Assembly: GCA_946699065.1 (NCBI GenBank)
Contig: CAMPDV010000690.1
Coordinates: 1-64,000, forward strand
Source of the DNA: Loxodes magnus
Taxonomy: Eukaryota > Ciliophora > Karyorelictea > Loxodida > Loxodidae
DNA length: 64,000 nucleotides
Reading direction: 5' to 3'
Positions 23,276 through 38,200 of this stretch are shown in pieces. The position numbers were made by a program, and so were the translations under genes. The notes beneath the pieces were generated by a model. It saw nothing but the letters and a program-made list of their open reading frames with translations. It did no database searches and was not told the origin of the DNA. The first letter of the stretch is position 1; the number at the start of each line of letters is the position of its first letter.

Positions 23276-23845
23276 AACTGCTTATTACTCCTAAGGATAA
23301 TATTTAAAGATTTAAAATACTTAATTGAAAATATTTGCTTGCTATGTTTGTAGAAATCTTTATAAGTCAGTATTAATAAATATTCGAAAATAGTCCCCGT
23401 TTCAGTTAAATATCTAAATCAAAATAGGTGAAAAGAAAATAAGTAGAATTGTCATGATATAGTATAAAACTGAGGAAGACTAGCGAAGTATTTAGTAAAG
23501 GAAATTATTTTAAATTGGTTTAAGTATTTACCAAGGTATTATCACTATATCTCGATATTGCTATTATTATATAGAAATATTACCAAAATATAGACATTAA
23601 AAAATATAAAATTTGAATTAATTTTTAAGATAAGACTAAAATTAAAATATTTAAATGTAAAAAATAAATAAATTAAATATAAATAAGAGCTTAATAAACT
23701 GCTTAGCTATAAGCATTAAATAATATCTATTTTAACAAATTTATTGTTTTATTAATTTTACTTTGTTTTCATTTAAACAAATTCTCTTTAATTTTAATTT
23801 ATAATATAATTAATTAAAATCTATAAGCTTGTTTTAGTTTAATAA

Positions 23846-25760
23846 ATGGATTAGTAAAATTATAAAAGTCCTAAAAAATAATTTGGTTCTTAGAAAAGAA
23901 TTCCTAAGATACTTCAATATAGTTGCTTAATGTGTTCAAAGTGCATTAAAATTGGCCTTATGTCGCTCAATAAATATTTTGTAAAACACATTAGTAAATA
24001 TTTAAAGGCTAAATATCTGAGTTAAAAGACTAGATTTCAACTGAAAATTTGAGAAGAAACTAATGAGTTTCAATAAAAAGCAAAACTAAATGAAAATTTA
24101 TAGAATTATTTGCAAATATTAAAATAATAAAAGATATAGTAAATTAACTTCATTAAAGTTATATTGATGATCTAAAAACTTTTTTCTAATATCATCAATT
24201 AAGTATGTACTTAAAACCACAAATAATATTATAGGGCAATTATAAAATAATATAAGAAAAATCGAAGAAATAATTTAAAATTTAGAAAAAACATTACATT
24301 TACCATCATAAACTAGATAGTAGCAAGAAGAAATAGTAGCATTATTACATATAATTAAATATCAATTCGAGCAGATAAATTTAATGATTTAGAAATATAA
24401 CTAAGTTAAAAATGAAGAAGTAAATGTTAATTAAATTTCAGATCAGTTAATTAAAATTATTTTATCGTTATGAATTTTATTGAGGAAAAGTGCAGAATTA
24501 AAATCCATAACATTATAATATTACAGATATATTAAATAAATATTTTAAATAATAAATTAAATATTATTTTACACTATTAACAGTAGAGAATGTTGCTAAG
24601 TTCTTAGAAAAATTTTAAAATAAAGTTTTGAAAAATGCTAATTTGTAAGAAAAACCTTTAAATTTTTCTAACATATGTAATAATTAAGATATTTTGATTA
24701 AATTCAAACAGTTATCAAGTTAAGGTTTGATAAAAAAAAATTGAATGATATCATAGAATTATCTAAGGCAAATATTAAAATAGAATAAGCTTCTGCAAAT
24801 GCGATAGCAATTTTAAAATGTTTGAACTATATCTTTATACAAAAAAATTTTGAGGGAATAAGAATCTAAGGTGCTAATTTGAGTGACTCAAATTTATAAG
24901 TGGTCAATCTAAGAAATATGAAGAATGCGAAGCTAACCAACTGCAATTTAAATGGAGTAAATTAAACTAAGATGTAATACGAATTGCTCTAATTTCTTAA
25001 TACTTTGCTGAAACATATGGATTGAATTTATTCGATAGCGGTCACGAGTGACTAGAAATAATCATATCAGGAAGTAACGATTTGACTATAAAGATTTGGG
25101 ATTTTCTGAGTGATTTTTATAAGAGTACTTTGACCGAACGAGCGAGTGAAGTTTTATCGATAGCTGCAAAGAGAGACTAAAAATAAATAGTTTCGGGAAG
25201 TTATGCTAGTACAATATAAGTATGGGAATTTTTGAATGTGACCTTAAAAAGTACTTTGATGGGACACACGAATTATGCTAGATCAATAATGGTAACAAAT
25301 GAATCGTTTCGGAAAGTTCTGATTAAACTAAAAAATATGAAATTTTTCAACTGGTTAATGTATTCGAACTCTCTAAGGATATCAAGATTCGATAAGAACA
25401 ATAGAATTTAATCATGAAAAAAACTCATAATATTTGGAGGTTATGACAAAACAATCAAAATATGAAACTTTCCAACAAAAAAAGCATACGAACTTTAGAA
25501 GGCCATACAAATTTAGTGAGAATATTACTAATAACAACTGACAATAAGTTTATAATATCTTGATAATATGACACATTGTAAAAATATGGAATTTATAAAA
25601 AGATGAGAAGTTAATAATTTTACGAGGACATAAGGGAGAAATTTATGAATTAGTGCTGACTGGAGACTAAAAGGAGTAATATCAGGTGGATAAGAGAAAT
25701 AGATAAGAAAGTGAAATATTCAAAATTATTACAAGATCTTAAAGATGGTTAAGTATAAAA
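23846..25760 (+). pseudogene. Coiled-coil / NAI-pentapeptide / WD40 gene, unit A copy, decayed
   Basis: Starts MDQQNYKSPKK, followed by a basic segment with CLMCSKCIKIG and coiled-coil stretches. A frame change near 24220-24290 leads into an EEIVALLHIIKYQF coil region. Around 24790-24960 comes the NAI module (ASANAIAILKCLNYIF) and pentapeptide repeats (GANLSDSNLQ, NCNLNG). Degenerate WD40 blades follow (TIKIWDF, GSYASTIQVWEF, MGHTNY), ending RK-W-NI with Trp as TGA. Several frame changes break the blades. The linker is the same module as in the kinase gene, with a coil N-terminus in place of the kinase. Unit B carries the same wreck, so much of the decay is older than the duplication. Confidence 0.75.
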
Positions 25761-28700
25761 GAAGGTAAGTATATAATTTAAATATAAATAGGAGTGAATT
25801 TGAGTGAATTACAATAGATATCTTCCATTCAAATAGTAATTTGTAGTTTTGAGAAAATAGTGGCGAGTGAAAGCATCAAGAAAATGTCGAATATGAAGTT
25901 AGTTTTAGAATATGAATTAAAAAAACAAATTCATTGAAATTTAAATTAATACCTTAAAAGATATAAAGCAATCTAAAATAATTTTAGCTTAGCAACAGTC
26001 AAAGTTTTCATAATAAATAAAAAGCATAAACTTTAAATTATTTTTACTTTGATTTTTTAACTATTAATTATTTGAGTATGGATATATAATTTTGGTACTA
26101 TAAAATTATTTAAAAAATTAAAAATAATATACTAACTTTTATTATAAATTTTACTTTTAAAAAATTAAGAAAATAATTCTGTTTTAATTTTTGTAAATTT
26201 ATAATAAAACAATAAAAATAAGGCTTGATTAAAAAAAATTATGAATTTATGAAAATATAATATGCTAAAAGCTCTGGATTTTGGACTTCCAGAGATCAGT
26301 TAGTACAAACAACAATATCCTCAAGAGAAGTTACTTTACTATTAAAAATTTGAATAAAGAGTTATTGAAATTAAAAAAAACCTGATTAAATCTGTGATTC
26401 TTTTACAATTAAAGATTAAAGGAAGTAAACTAAATTTCTTGGAAGATTTTTAAAAAATAATTCTTTTGTTAAAAACAGTATATGATAGAAAATTCGAGAA
26501 GCTTGACAAAATATCTAAAGAATTAAGGATTTAAAAATTCATTGAATAAAAACAAAAAAAATCTGAAAAATTACAGAATTTCATTAAATATAATAATTTT
26601 ATTGACAAAAATCTTAATATCTAGATAAAAAATAAGCAATTCTTTATATTAAAATAATTTTATTTTAATAAATTTAAAAAATGTAAGAGATATTTAATAA
26701 TTATAAAAGAACAATATTTTATTTTTATTTTTACAATAATTTTGCACTTAGTCATATATAGTTAAAAATTGTTCGTAATTTTATATTTTCCAATTCTAAT
26801 TAGAGAAATTTTTTTAATCGTAAATTATAAAAGTACAATCTTTTTCATTTTATTTATTTAAATTACATTTTTTTATAAGATGCTTTATTTAAGAAAAGTT
26901 AATGAAATATGTTCTTATATAATGATTTTCTTTTTAATTTAGCATTTTTAATTATAAATCTTTAATTTAATAATAAAAATAATATTTTATTTTGCATTAC
27001 TAATTAGATTTTTTAGTTTATTTTTGCATTATGCTTTCATTATTATTAATTTGAAAATAATTTACAATTAATTTATAATTTTCAGACTTATGAATATAAT
27101 CTATCTTGATATTATTTTTTAATATATTATAAACTAAGAAAATTATATAGACTAAAAAATTAAATTCTTATAATATTTGATAAAATGTAAAGAAATATTA
27201 ATTTCTTTGGTATACTAGTTTTATTTTTAATAAAACTTATCCTTTATAGAGATTAACATATTAAAACATAAACTAGTTACTTTTCTTGTATCTTTCTTAC
27301 AGTAATCAACATTTCTTAAAATAAACTTAAAGCATTTTAAATTCCAATAAATATTAAAATTACGATGAAAAATAGTAAAAATTATTATATTTTAAATTTA
27401 TAATTTTCGTAATTTAAACTTTTTTCTTATTTGGGAAATAAATAATTTTATTGTTTAAACTAAATAAAATAATTTTATTTCCTTTTGTAAACTAATTTTT
27501 ATGCATGAATAATATAAAATTTGAATTTTAAGTTGTTTTTAAGATTTGAACTTTAAAATATTGAAGTCATCAAATTATTTTATTTTATTTGCTGTAAGCT
27601 TCAAATTTTTTGCTCAATTTCTTTAAATTAAAAACATTTTTAATTGTTTTTTTTAATTAGTATTTAGTTTTTTTAAATAATTAACAAATCTGTATTAAAT
27701 CTAAAAATTTAAGCATCAATGACCTAATAATTCTAAATTACTATTACTTCTAAATATTTTTTCATTCATTCGAAAAATTTTTTCCAATTATCCGTAGTTT
27801 ATTAAAAAGCATTACAATCAACATCTAATTATAAAAATGCAAAATAAGTCTTTAGTTATAATCCTAATATATTAAATAATTTGGAATTTTAGTAAGATAG
27901 TAAGTAAAAGGTGATTAAAAAATAAACTATTAAATTAATTTTTTAATTTTATGATTAAAGATATGATATACGAGTTATTACCATTATATTATAAAAATAC
28001 TTAAGCAAATTTAGGATATCAATACATAATAAAAGTTAAAGAAAGTAAAATAATTTATTTTCGAAAATTTTAAAAAGTTTAATTATTTCTTAATCGGTTG
28101 CATAGAAATAAGAAAAATGGTAAAATTTGATTAAAAATTAAAAAATTAATAGAATAAAAAAATCTTTAAAATTAAAGAATTTCATTAAATATAATATTTT
28201 TAATGCCAAAAATATTAGTATTTTAGTTAAAAAAGTAAGCATTTCTTTATATTAAAATGATTTTACTTAAATAATTGAATTATTTAAAAAAAACTTCATT
28301 TAATAATGATAATAATTTATCTAATTTACAGTAATCAAAATAATTAAAGCTAAAATTTAGTATAATAAGTCAAAATAAAATTTAAATTTAAACATTTAAA
28401 ATTCTTAAGAAACTTCAATTTATTAATAATTTTTTTAATTAATTTAGATGGAAAAATAAATATGTATAATTTAAAAAATATATAATTTTTAGATTATGAA
28501 ACTTGAAAAGCATAACTATTAATCGTTATATTTTTAACGTGTCTCTTAATAATTCAACAAGAATATATTACAAGGCATTTAACACAAATACAAATTTCTA
28601 TGTAAAATTCATATTATAAAATTTAAATTCCACTTGCCGTTTTTTGGATGCGTTCTCTTCAAGATATTAATTCTAATTAGGAATCACTTTAATTTTATGA

Positions 28701-31700
28701 ATTATAAGAAAATACTTAATATTTTTGCTAATTACGATTTTGTTTATATGATAAAAAACTAATGGAAAACTTGAGAAACTTTTACCAAAAATCTTGAAAT
28801 GAATCTGTATCATTTGCAGATAATTTCGAGACTTAAGGAAAATTGATTTCTAAACTTAAGCTTTAAACACAAAAAATTTGGCTTTTGTTTGCACAAAAAT
28901 TTGATTGTAAAATAAGCAAAGGATCAAATCTAAATTATCGAGAAATAAACTATCTAAAGAAAAATTTGCAAAAGAGACTTCCTTAAAGAAAATATTTTTC
29001 TCTTTAAGATTAAAACTTAAGTCTCTCGGAAATTGTCATTTTACAATTAAGGTTGAATTATTTTATTTTCGTAGTTCTTTTTATTAGTTTAATAAATTTA
29101 TATTTTAATAGAAATTAAAATTAATTCTCTTTTAATATTCTTTGAAGAGTGTTTATATCTCTTTCTATTAATTATAAGAATTTATTTACTTTTTTAGATT
29201 ATTTAAATTCCAGTTTTTAATTTGATTTTATATAGTCCAATTGTTGATCATAGTTAATTAATTTTACAAGTTATTTGCTTTATTATTATTTTGACATTTT
29301 TATAAAGATTATAATCTATTTATTAATCTTGCTTCTTCATAAAAGTTTTAGTTTCTGTATAATGTTTAATTTTAAATAATCTCAGTAAATATATGAAACT
29401 TATTAGTTTAGATTTTTTATTTATGCTATATGCTTTAAATCTTAATCATCAAAAGATCTATTTTTTAATTCTAACAATGTGCAGAATAAACTTAATGAAA
29501 AACTAACTTTTTTATTTAATTCTTATAAGCAACAAAACTATCTATATTTATACTAATAAATATTAAACTAATGAAACTATACATTCTCTCCATTTAGTAA
29601 AGTATCTGTTTAAATAATAATTTTAAATAATTATAATTTATAGTAAACATACTATTTTAAACTATAAAAAGTAATAAAATTTATAAATTTATAGTAAGTA
29701 ATTTAGACATAGCAAAGATATTCTAGAAATAGAATATTAATAGATAATATATTAATCTTTTTCTAATAAAATTATTATTTAATATATAGGAAAAATAGGT
29801 ATTATTAGCATAAGAATAAACATTTGATAAATTTAAATATGATAAATAAATTAATAAAGTGGTAGTATACTTTTATTTAAGATTAAAGTAAATCAAAATT
29901 AAAGATATTTTAACATCAAAATAAACTCTTAATTTGAAAATTGAAATAATTACTGATAAGTCATAGTAAACAGTCTTGCTAAGTTTTAGATATGAAACTT
30001 AATAATAGTATCGAAGTTAGAAAAATGTTTTAAATGTTCATAAAATTAATAATATCTTATGCCATTTAGATAATTCTCTTATCATAGTAAAGTATCATGT
30101 ATTGATTCTCACTTTTATATAAATAATAAGAATATAAAAACTCATAAAGAAGGAGACTGCTTATAAATTACTTCAAAAACAAGTAAAATTTAGAATGCTT
30201 TGAAAGGGCTATCTAGATAATTGAAAAACGAAAAACTTCAACCAATTAAGTGTTTTAATTGAAATCTTCGAAATATCCGGAAAAGACAATTGAAAATTAA
30301 AGGCAATAGTTAAATTTTAACTTGATATCAAGTTAGAAAGAAAAAAATTGTTTCTATAATTTAAAAATAAAGAGAAAAATGAATGTACTACTGAAGTTTC
30401 TTATTTAGAGATCATAAGGATAAAAAGCCTTAAAAATTTAAGAAGGGTTATTATAACTAAGATAATTCACTAAGTAGCTGAAAGATTTATCAAGTGAATA
30501 AATTATTTTAATTAAAGGACTGATTGTTGATATAACTATGCTTGAATATCTTTAAGTTAAATTATAATTATTTATTATTTGATAAATCTTAATCCACTTA
30601 ATGTGTTTATTTTAACTATATGCTTTTTAAGTAAAATATTATATTACATGGTTTATTATTGGATAATTAAGTGAATATATGAGAATACTATTATTTCTCT
30701 TTGTTATTATTATTTTACCTAAGATATTTTAAACTCTAATGTTAATAGCTTACTTTATAAAGTGTTAAATTAATTTTATAGACTTTAGTATATATTGTTT
30801 TGATAATTTTCTATTTAAAACTAATTATCTAGTCCCAAAAAGTTATTCTTGATGCATTAATTTAAGCCTGGCTTACTATTATATTGGTTAAACTTATGTA
30901 AGATGAATGATAATAGAAAATAAATGAAAAGTATGATAGATTGAGTATAATTATATGGTTTACTAATAATAACTGGAAGTATTATTATTATATCATACAA
31001 TTACTTATTATAATCTCTAAAATTAATTTTAATTATTATATCCTTTTATAAACTGGATACTATTTCTATTTTTAATTCCTATATCATTTAACATTTGTAA
31101 CAGCATTCTAAAATTATTTAGTTAAAAGTATTAGGGATTTCAATAGCTCTAAGTTTCATTATAACTTAGATTATTAAAAAGAATATTCAATTACAAAGAA
31201 AATTTAAAAAATGCTTAAGTATAAAATAAAAAGTCTGTAGGAGTATCATTATGTGCTTCTCTCAATTTTAGTATTCTAAATAATCTCCTAAAATCCTTAA
31301 AAATATTAAATTCATACCTAGGAGGAAATAAATTTATGCTCTAAGAGAGATTCTTAATATGATTGTCTTGAGGTCTGTAGCTATGTTTACTTTATGCTTT
31401 AATGAAACTTACTCAAAGTTAATATAGTAACGTAAGGCAAGACTTATAATGGAATATTTCTTGTACTAATGAGATTTCAATTATCTTTCCGAATTAAATT
31501 TATTTAGCAATAAATAAAAAATTAATGCTTATATCTAATCTATTATATCCTTAATAGGTTATTTTCCTTTCTTATCTAGCAAAGTTTAAGGTTTTAAAGT
31601 ATTGTAATTTAATAATAGTTTAAAAGTAATAAATTATAGAAGCTATTCTATTAATTTTAGCTTTAGTAAATGAGATTTATTTTATTTTTAGTTATTTAGT

Positions 31701-33121
31701 TTAAAAATAACTAAAAATAGATGAAAATATCTAGATTATGTAAAAGGGATATGTAATAAATTAAGTAGCAGTTAGTAAAATAGCAAAACTAGTTACTTTA
31801 ATAGAGAATTATAGGGAACTTTCTCTTCACTAAATTATAATAAAGATTAATTTAGATTTGAATTATAAGTATGAAGCATATATTACATAATACATTTTAT
31901 ATCATTAATCATATTAATTATATATAAGTATAAACAGCAACATTAGAGAATAATACTTTAATTTTAGCTAAAATAAAACATCATTATTGATGTTATAAAA
32001 TTAAATTAATCAAACTAATTACAATTATAGTTACTATCATTTTACACTAATGCACCTAACATTAAATAAAAACTAAATAAACCAACAAATTAAAAAGGAA
32101 AGTCGATAAAAATAGCAAAAGAACTAAACTGCAAATTAAGATTATATGTTAAGATATAAGAAATTGGCTTTTTTATTAAAAGGCAATTATAAAATCCTGA
32201 CGGAATGATAAATTTATATTGCCATTCATGAAACCTTAACTTCAATTATGAATAACCAATTAGGATGCTTAGCTTGTATTAGATATTAATAATGTACTAA
32301 AGTATAAAATCAAAAACATTACAAAAAGTAAAATAAAAATAATGGATTATAAAGGATTTTGGAAATAGATATTTATTAAACCTCTTATAACGTAGAATAG
32401 TAAATTATAATATATTTGAATTAATCCTTTTTTGATAAATATAAAATTTTAGAAATACTGAGAAGTTTGGAAAGTAGAATAATTTGCAAATGTTCTCATT
32501 AAATGAAAAACTAAGTCGAGATAAATAACGAAAACTTAAATTTAATAAAAATTAATCTAATCTAATAATATTTATTAATTTGAAAGATATAAATAATAAG
32601 CATTACTTTTCGAAGATAAATTATGAGATTTTTTACATATGACTCAAGCAAACTTTACTCCGAATCGTTTATTTGAGAGTAGCAGCAAAGAATTAAAAAA
32701 ATATAACTTGTTATGAATTGATTCTATTATTTAGTATAGGAAAAAAAGTAATTACTATAAGAACTAAAATAAAAAAATAATAATCTAATAAGTTACTTTT
32801 TTAGATTCAAAAAGTATAAACAAAAATCTTTTACCTAAAATTGCTAAAATTAACTCATTTTTATATAAACCTGTGACATTAAGAAGATACTAACTGTATA
32901 TTTAAAAGAAATAATTCTAAGAAAAGTTACAATGAAGATGCGTTTTAAATATTTGATACAGAATTAATAAACACTAAACATTATCCAACAAAATTAGCTT
33001 ATAAATTCAGAAAAAAGACTAGAAAATGAAAAATAAAAAATTAAAGTTAAACTTAAAATATTAGAAATTATAGATATTCAACTATAAATAAATTAAAAGT
33101 TAGCAATTTAATTTACTTAAT
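25761..33121. other. Long AT-rich tract, no gene recognised
   Basis: Matches 49871-57219 in unit B with scattered substitutions and indels. The 30110-30320 stretch reads as a basic peptide (THKEGDCLQITSKTSK) and 32090-32400 as KGKSIKIAKELNCK, which may be N-terminal remains of the P-loop gene that follows. Neither has a family I recognise. I see no RNA gene. Confidence 0.5.
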
Positions 33122-35240
33122 TTTGAAAAGCAAAATATTTAATACATACTTCTTCCATTAGGATCAACTGGAATAGGAAAATTTAAACTATTAAAAATAT
33201 TTAACAATATGATACTACTAATAAGTAAAATCCTGGAAATTATAAGAAATTGGCATAATTCCTAAACATACTAACACCTTATTCATTACTTAATTTACCA
33301 GCTTTTAGTAATTGATTAACTGTTTCAAAATAATAATAAAGAAAGAGTGAAAATAATTAAAATGGGATAGATTATTTATAGTAGACTAAATAAATATGTT
33401 AGCATCATATATTTGAAAATTTATAGATATAAGATTAAAAGAAATTGCTAATAAATAGGTACCAATTGGAAATTACAATATAATATATGTTGGTACCTTA
33501 GGATGAATACTACCTATAAATGAAATTTAATTATATTGATTTAAAGCAGTTAAAGATTGTTCAGATTTAATAGTTGGATTGTTATGTTCCAATTTAATAA
33601 ATATAATAATTTACTTACGATAAGAAATAAGGTAATAAATTAAGAATTTTATTAGTTCATAGGATTGCTGAAAAACTAGAAATTAACAGAGATTCATTCG
33701 TTAATAAACGCATTGATAGAAAACCTTAGATCTATTGTCAGCAATACATTAAGTAAAGTAAATTTGAATGGAGTTTGATTAAATAACTTTTGATGCGAAA
33801 GATGATTGTATATGCTTCCAAAATATCAGCAAAGATAAATGAAATCATAAAGTAAGTTAGATTATGCATAACGTACTTTTAGACATTCATATCTTTCTTG
33901 TATTTTTAAATATTTAATCTTATAAATGAATCTATATATAAATTAATATTCTAGTCTACCACTCTAGCAATTAAAAAACAGGCTTCTCATTTTAGTCTAT
34001 AAAGCTAAATTTCTAGCTTTTATTATTATTGCAGTTTAATGTATTTATTTAAAGATATTCCTTCAAGAAAGATCTACTTTTTGAGCTACTTAAATCTATT
34101 TTTTAAATAAAATTAGGTTTTTTTCTTACTTTTATATAATAAAAAATAAAGACATTGAAGATTGTAGCATATTGGCTTAATTTACTTATGATTTCATCTG
34201 TAAGAAAAATAAATAAAAATAGAAATTAAATTTTTGATTTTATCTTTGAACTATGCTTATAGCAGATGTTGAGGCTTTTCTAAAAATTGGATGAGAGAAT
34301 AAAAAGCTTCAAATGTAAATTTACTAACAGATATAAGAGTCTTTCGTGGAACTGTAAGCGGGTCTGAATTTTATACCAAAACGAGAAGAAAAACCAAAGG
34401 TTTCTTGGTATAATGAAGAGACAGGATAAACATGTTAGCAAGATTAAACTCAAAAAGAAGTAGCAATCGATGAAAAAATTTGTGCTCCATAGAGAATAAA
34501 ACTGTAAGAGTAAACCAAAGAAAACCATTAAGTTTTGCAGTAAAAAAGCTTTTAAAGCAAAATATTATAATCCACATTAATTCAGAAAAGATTGACAATA
34601 AATAGAGTGAAGCCAAATAAGTTAGAATCAGCTAATAGAATGAATAGCGATATTATAAATATAGATAGAAAGATATAGAAGAAATGAACATCCTTTTGAG
34701 TAAAAGCAGAGAAAGTAAGCGGGCATTTTTTACATAACTTCTAGAAGGTAATTGAAACTAACTCTGACTATTTAGAAGAGTATAAAAAATTACGGAATAA
34801 CACAGAGCTTAAACAATTGTGCATATACAAGATATGAAGGAATAGGCAGAGATAGGTAAAATTTACTATTTTAAGGTGCAGATTTATAAAAAAAGCCTTT
34901 TCATTAGTAAATGAGAGCTAAAATAAAGAAGAACAAAATAAATTTCTGAAAGGTTTATATATTTGTCGAGGCGATAAACACTTAGATGTTACGATTCAGG
35001 GAAAAAACAATTGCCAAATAGCAGAAAAATAAAATTATCCTTATTTTAAGAAGGAAACATCAGAAGAGTAAGAGAAAAGGAGCTTAATGGAATTCTATTA
35101 TTTATTAATTTTTAGTAAGGAAAAAGCATGGTAAAACTACATTCTTTTAGTGATAGTAATTATTTTGCTATTACCTGGTCTAATATATGGGTTATATTAA
35201 TTAATTAAGTTTATAACTAATATAAGAAGCTTAATAGCAA
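33122..35240 (+). pseudogene. P-loop / coiled-coil / transmembrane protein, probably decayed (unit A)
   Basis: One frame from 33122 to 35240 carries NIQYILLPLGSTGIGKFKLL, a Walker A motif (33161-33181) with Phe where Ser/Thr is usual. At 34271 it has EAFLKIGWENKKLQ, then a hydrophilic segment with KVSWYNEETGQTC, then a helical stretch (EKVSGHFLHNFQKVIE, SDYLEEYKKLRNN), and at about 35126-35210 a strong membrane segment (YILLVIVIILLLPGLIYGLY). The order resembles large protist P-loop GTPase-like proteins with a coiled-coil tail, as I recall them. TGA is frequent in the frame (near 2%), the P-loop to coil interval is poor in motifs, and the unit B copy has two one-base losses near 58990 and 59100. 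So I call it a decayed gene. True ends are uncertain. Confidence 0.4.
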
Positions 35241-38200
35241 ATAATAAATCTTTGTTTTCTATTATTATTTTGACTTATTTAAGTTTAGCTAATTATTACT
35301 TTTAACAAAATGTTTTAATACCTTCTCTATATTATATTAAACAAACACTATCAAGTTTATAATTATCAAATAAATGCTATTCGATACTTATTAGTAAATA
35401 AGTATTAGAAACCCTCAAAATGGAATTGATATTTTAGCTTTATTCCTAGTTATATTATTTCTTAAGAATCTTACTAATCTTCACTTTTAATCTAACATAT
35501 TATAATTATAAAGTCGTACAATATTATTCAAGTCTGTTTGCTAATAGCCTATGGATAAAAGAAATAATCATTTAAGGCTCTTTAGAATTTTCCACCTATT
35601 GGGTAAATCTTTTGCGAAAATTCCAATATTGATAGAATTTGTATTCCAGGAATTTGTTTGAAGGATAAAATTTTGTATTAGTTTTTTTAAAAAAGTCTTT
35701 AGCCTTTTTAGCATTATATTGTTTAATAACCAAAAATATAATAAATTAAGCATATTAACTATTTCCACTATAAAATTAAAAGTTCTACAATAGTATATAG
35801 ATGTGCTATTACTAAGATACATGGTTAATAATTATTTAAATGTTATAAGTATATCTCTTATAGTCTTTACATTAAAGCACTAAATATATAATACTAATAA
35901 GCTGCTTTGTTAAAATAAAGGGTTGCTAATAGTCTTAGTAACTGTAATATAATAATGCTAGGCTATTAAAATTAGGATATAGTGATTAGTTAATTAAGCT
36001 AGGTTGTTAATCTTATATCCTTGCTACTTTAATATCTAATTATTTGTCTATTTAGGTTAAAATAAGTTGCTATTAAAATAACAAGCTTTTACTTCTTTTA
36101 AATATATTAAGGTTTACCATTATTTGTAGTTATAGTGAGTGAGGTGTAATTAGCTTACTACGTTTGAATACCAATCAGTTTAATAGATTCAAGATAGTGA
36201 GATCTAATAAAAACCTTAGTCTAGTCTAGTAATATGTGAAGCTTAAAAACTTACTTGAAGTTGTTTATTGGCAATTCCTTTAGATCTTTATATGGTGAAT
36301 AAAGGAACATTAAAGAAAAGTCAGCAAGATGAAAATTTAATTCTATTCTAATAAGAAACAGTGATCTAAAAGACAGAGTCAGATATCAATTTCTATAGTC
36401 CAAATTTTAGTAAAAAGTAGAGAATGTTGAATGAAGCAAATAATAGACACTAAGAATGAGCTTAAAATTAAGATAAAGCGAGGTATTTGGACAATCTTAT
36501 ATTTGTCATTAATTGCTTGACTGGTTTTGTCTATGAATTCATCTAAGAAATATTTAAAAGCCTCAAATACTTCCAAACGAGAGATTCTTATTAGTGATGT
36601 TAATTTCTCTAAGGATTGCTAAAAATTTTGAACTCTTTGATGAAGGCTGCGGAGAACATTCAATTGCTGTCTGATTTCTACTTAACTTCATTGCTAGAAT
36701 TGCGATATTTTTGTAGTTAGAAATGCTTGATAAACAGAAAAATATATAGAAGACTAATCAAGCTTTGGAAGTTTTTTCGCTATATTTTGATATATATAAT
36801 ATTAAGCCTGATACCCGAATAAAATCAAAGAAACAGAAAAAGACGAAATACCAAAAACAAAACATTCCCAGTATGAAACTTAATCTTTAAAATAAAGTCA
36901 CATCTTCAAAGATAGAAACGAAATAGACGGTTAGCTTTTAATCCAGACCTCGTTGGATATAAACGGGTAGATTTGAAAGAAACTAAATATAGTTTAAAGA
37001 TTATCTGATAAAACCATCAGAGGTTTAGAAGAATTATTACTATGAAAGAATAGTTTGAACTAAAGGAATTAAAAAAAGAAAAAAGTATAGGAATATCCCA
37101 TCAACGATAGATATTTAAAATTAAAGAATCTCAATGAGTCTCCTATTACTTTTAACATGCTGAATATAACTGCCAAGTAAAACTGGCTAGTAAAAAATGT
37201 TTAACCTGCCTACTTTCAATTTTTTAAATTGCAAGTTTAGTCTCAGAGCTACAATGAGGAGTTTAATCTAGCAGTAAAGAGATAATAAGCAACTTTCTTT
37301 AAAAGGGAAGAAAAAAGCAAAAAAATAATCAATTTAAGCTATAAGATTTAAGGACTAAGGAACATATATATCATTTACTTACCTAATAAGTGGAATCTGG
37401 AGCTTAAAACAAAAAACATTTGATAGATTTATTTTAAAGCTTTTCGTAAAAGAAAATAGACAACTTCATATTATTCTTTTTTAGAAGATTTACATTATTG
37501 AAGCTAAGAAGTAGATTTACCTTCAAAGTAGCTGCTTGCTTATATGAATCAATTAAGATAGTTTAGTTGCTGGCTTAGTTTCTTTCAGTTTATCTTCTTA
37601 AAATTTATGTTAAAGAAAGACAAGCTATGTGTAAGAGCAAGGAACTACATATCAATGAGCAGTAAATTGAAACGATCAGAGAAGAATGCAAGTTCAAACT
37701 GACCAAAAAACAACTTCAAAGTACTAGCCTCAGAGTTAATAAATCCATTAAAGTATTTAATTGATTATTTATTGGAGCATTACTAGTTAAATTAATATAT
37801 TATTAAGATTACTAGACTCAGTATCTTTAATTAAAGATAGCCTAATTCTGTATAATACTTCTTATTTATGTATCTTAATAAACTAACAAGATACATTAAA
37901 CCTTTAAATATACTATATATTTCATTTTAAGCTTTTATTTACAAGATATTTGCTAATAAGTATATTAAACTAATTTAAAAATAAAATCTAGCTTTAATGC
38001 TTTTTTATGGTAGTTAATGTTTTAGGTTTATTTTAGCTTAAAGATATAAGGAAAATCAAAATAGAGTAGTATGATCTAAATGAAGAAAAGGGAAGTTAAG
38101 CAGATAGAGCTTTAAAGGATTAGACTGATAATGTTTTCAAGAGATTAAAGTATGAATGTTTTTGTAGTTTTGAGATTTAAATTTATGTCTATTGAATAGT

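Noticed and set aside
34280-36576. Minus-strand open frames of 65-84 codons, repeated in unit B
   Set aside because: They mirror the plus-strand P-loop/coiled-coil signal and its continuation, end at ordinary stop codons that this genome reads as sense, and show no motif. Their identity in unit B follows from the unit duplication.
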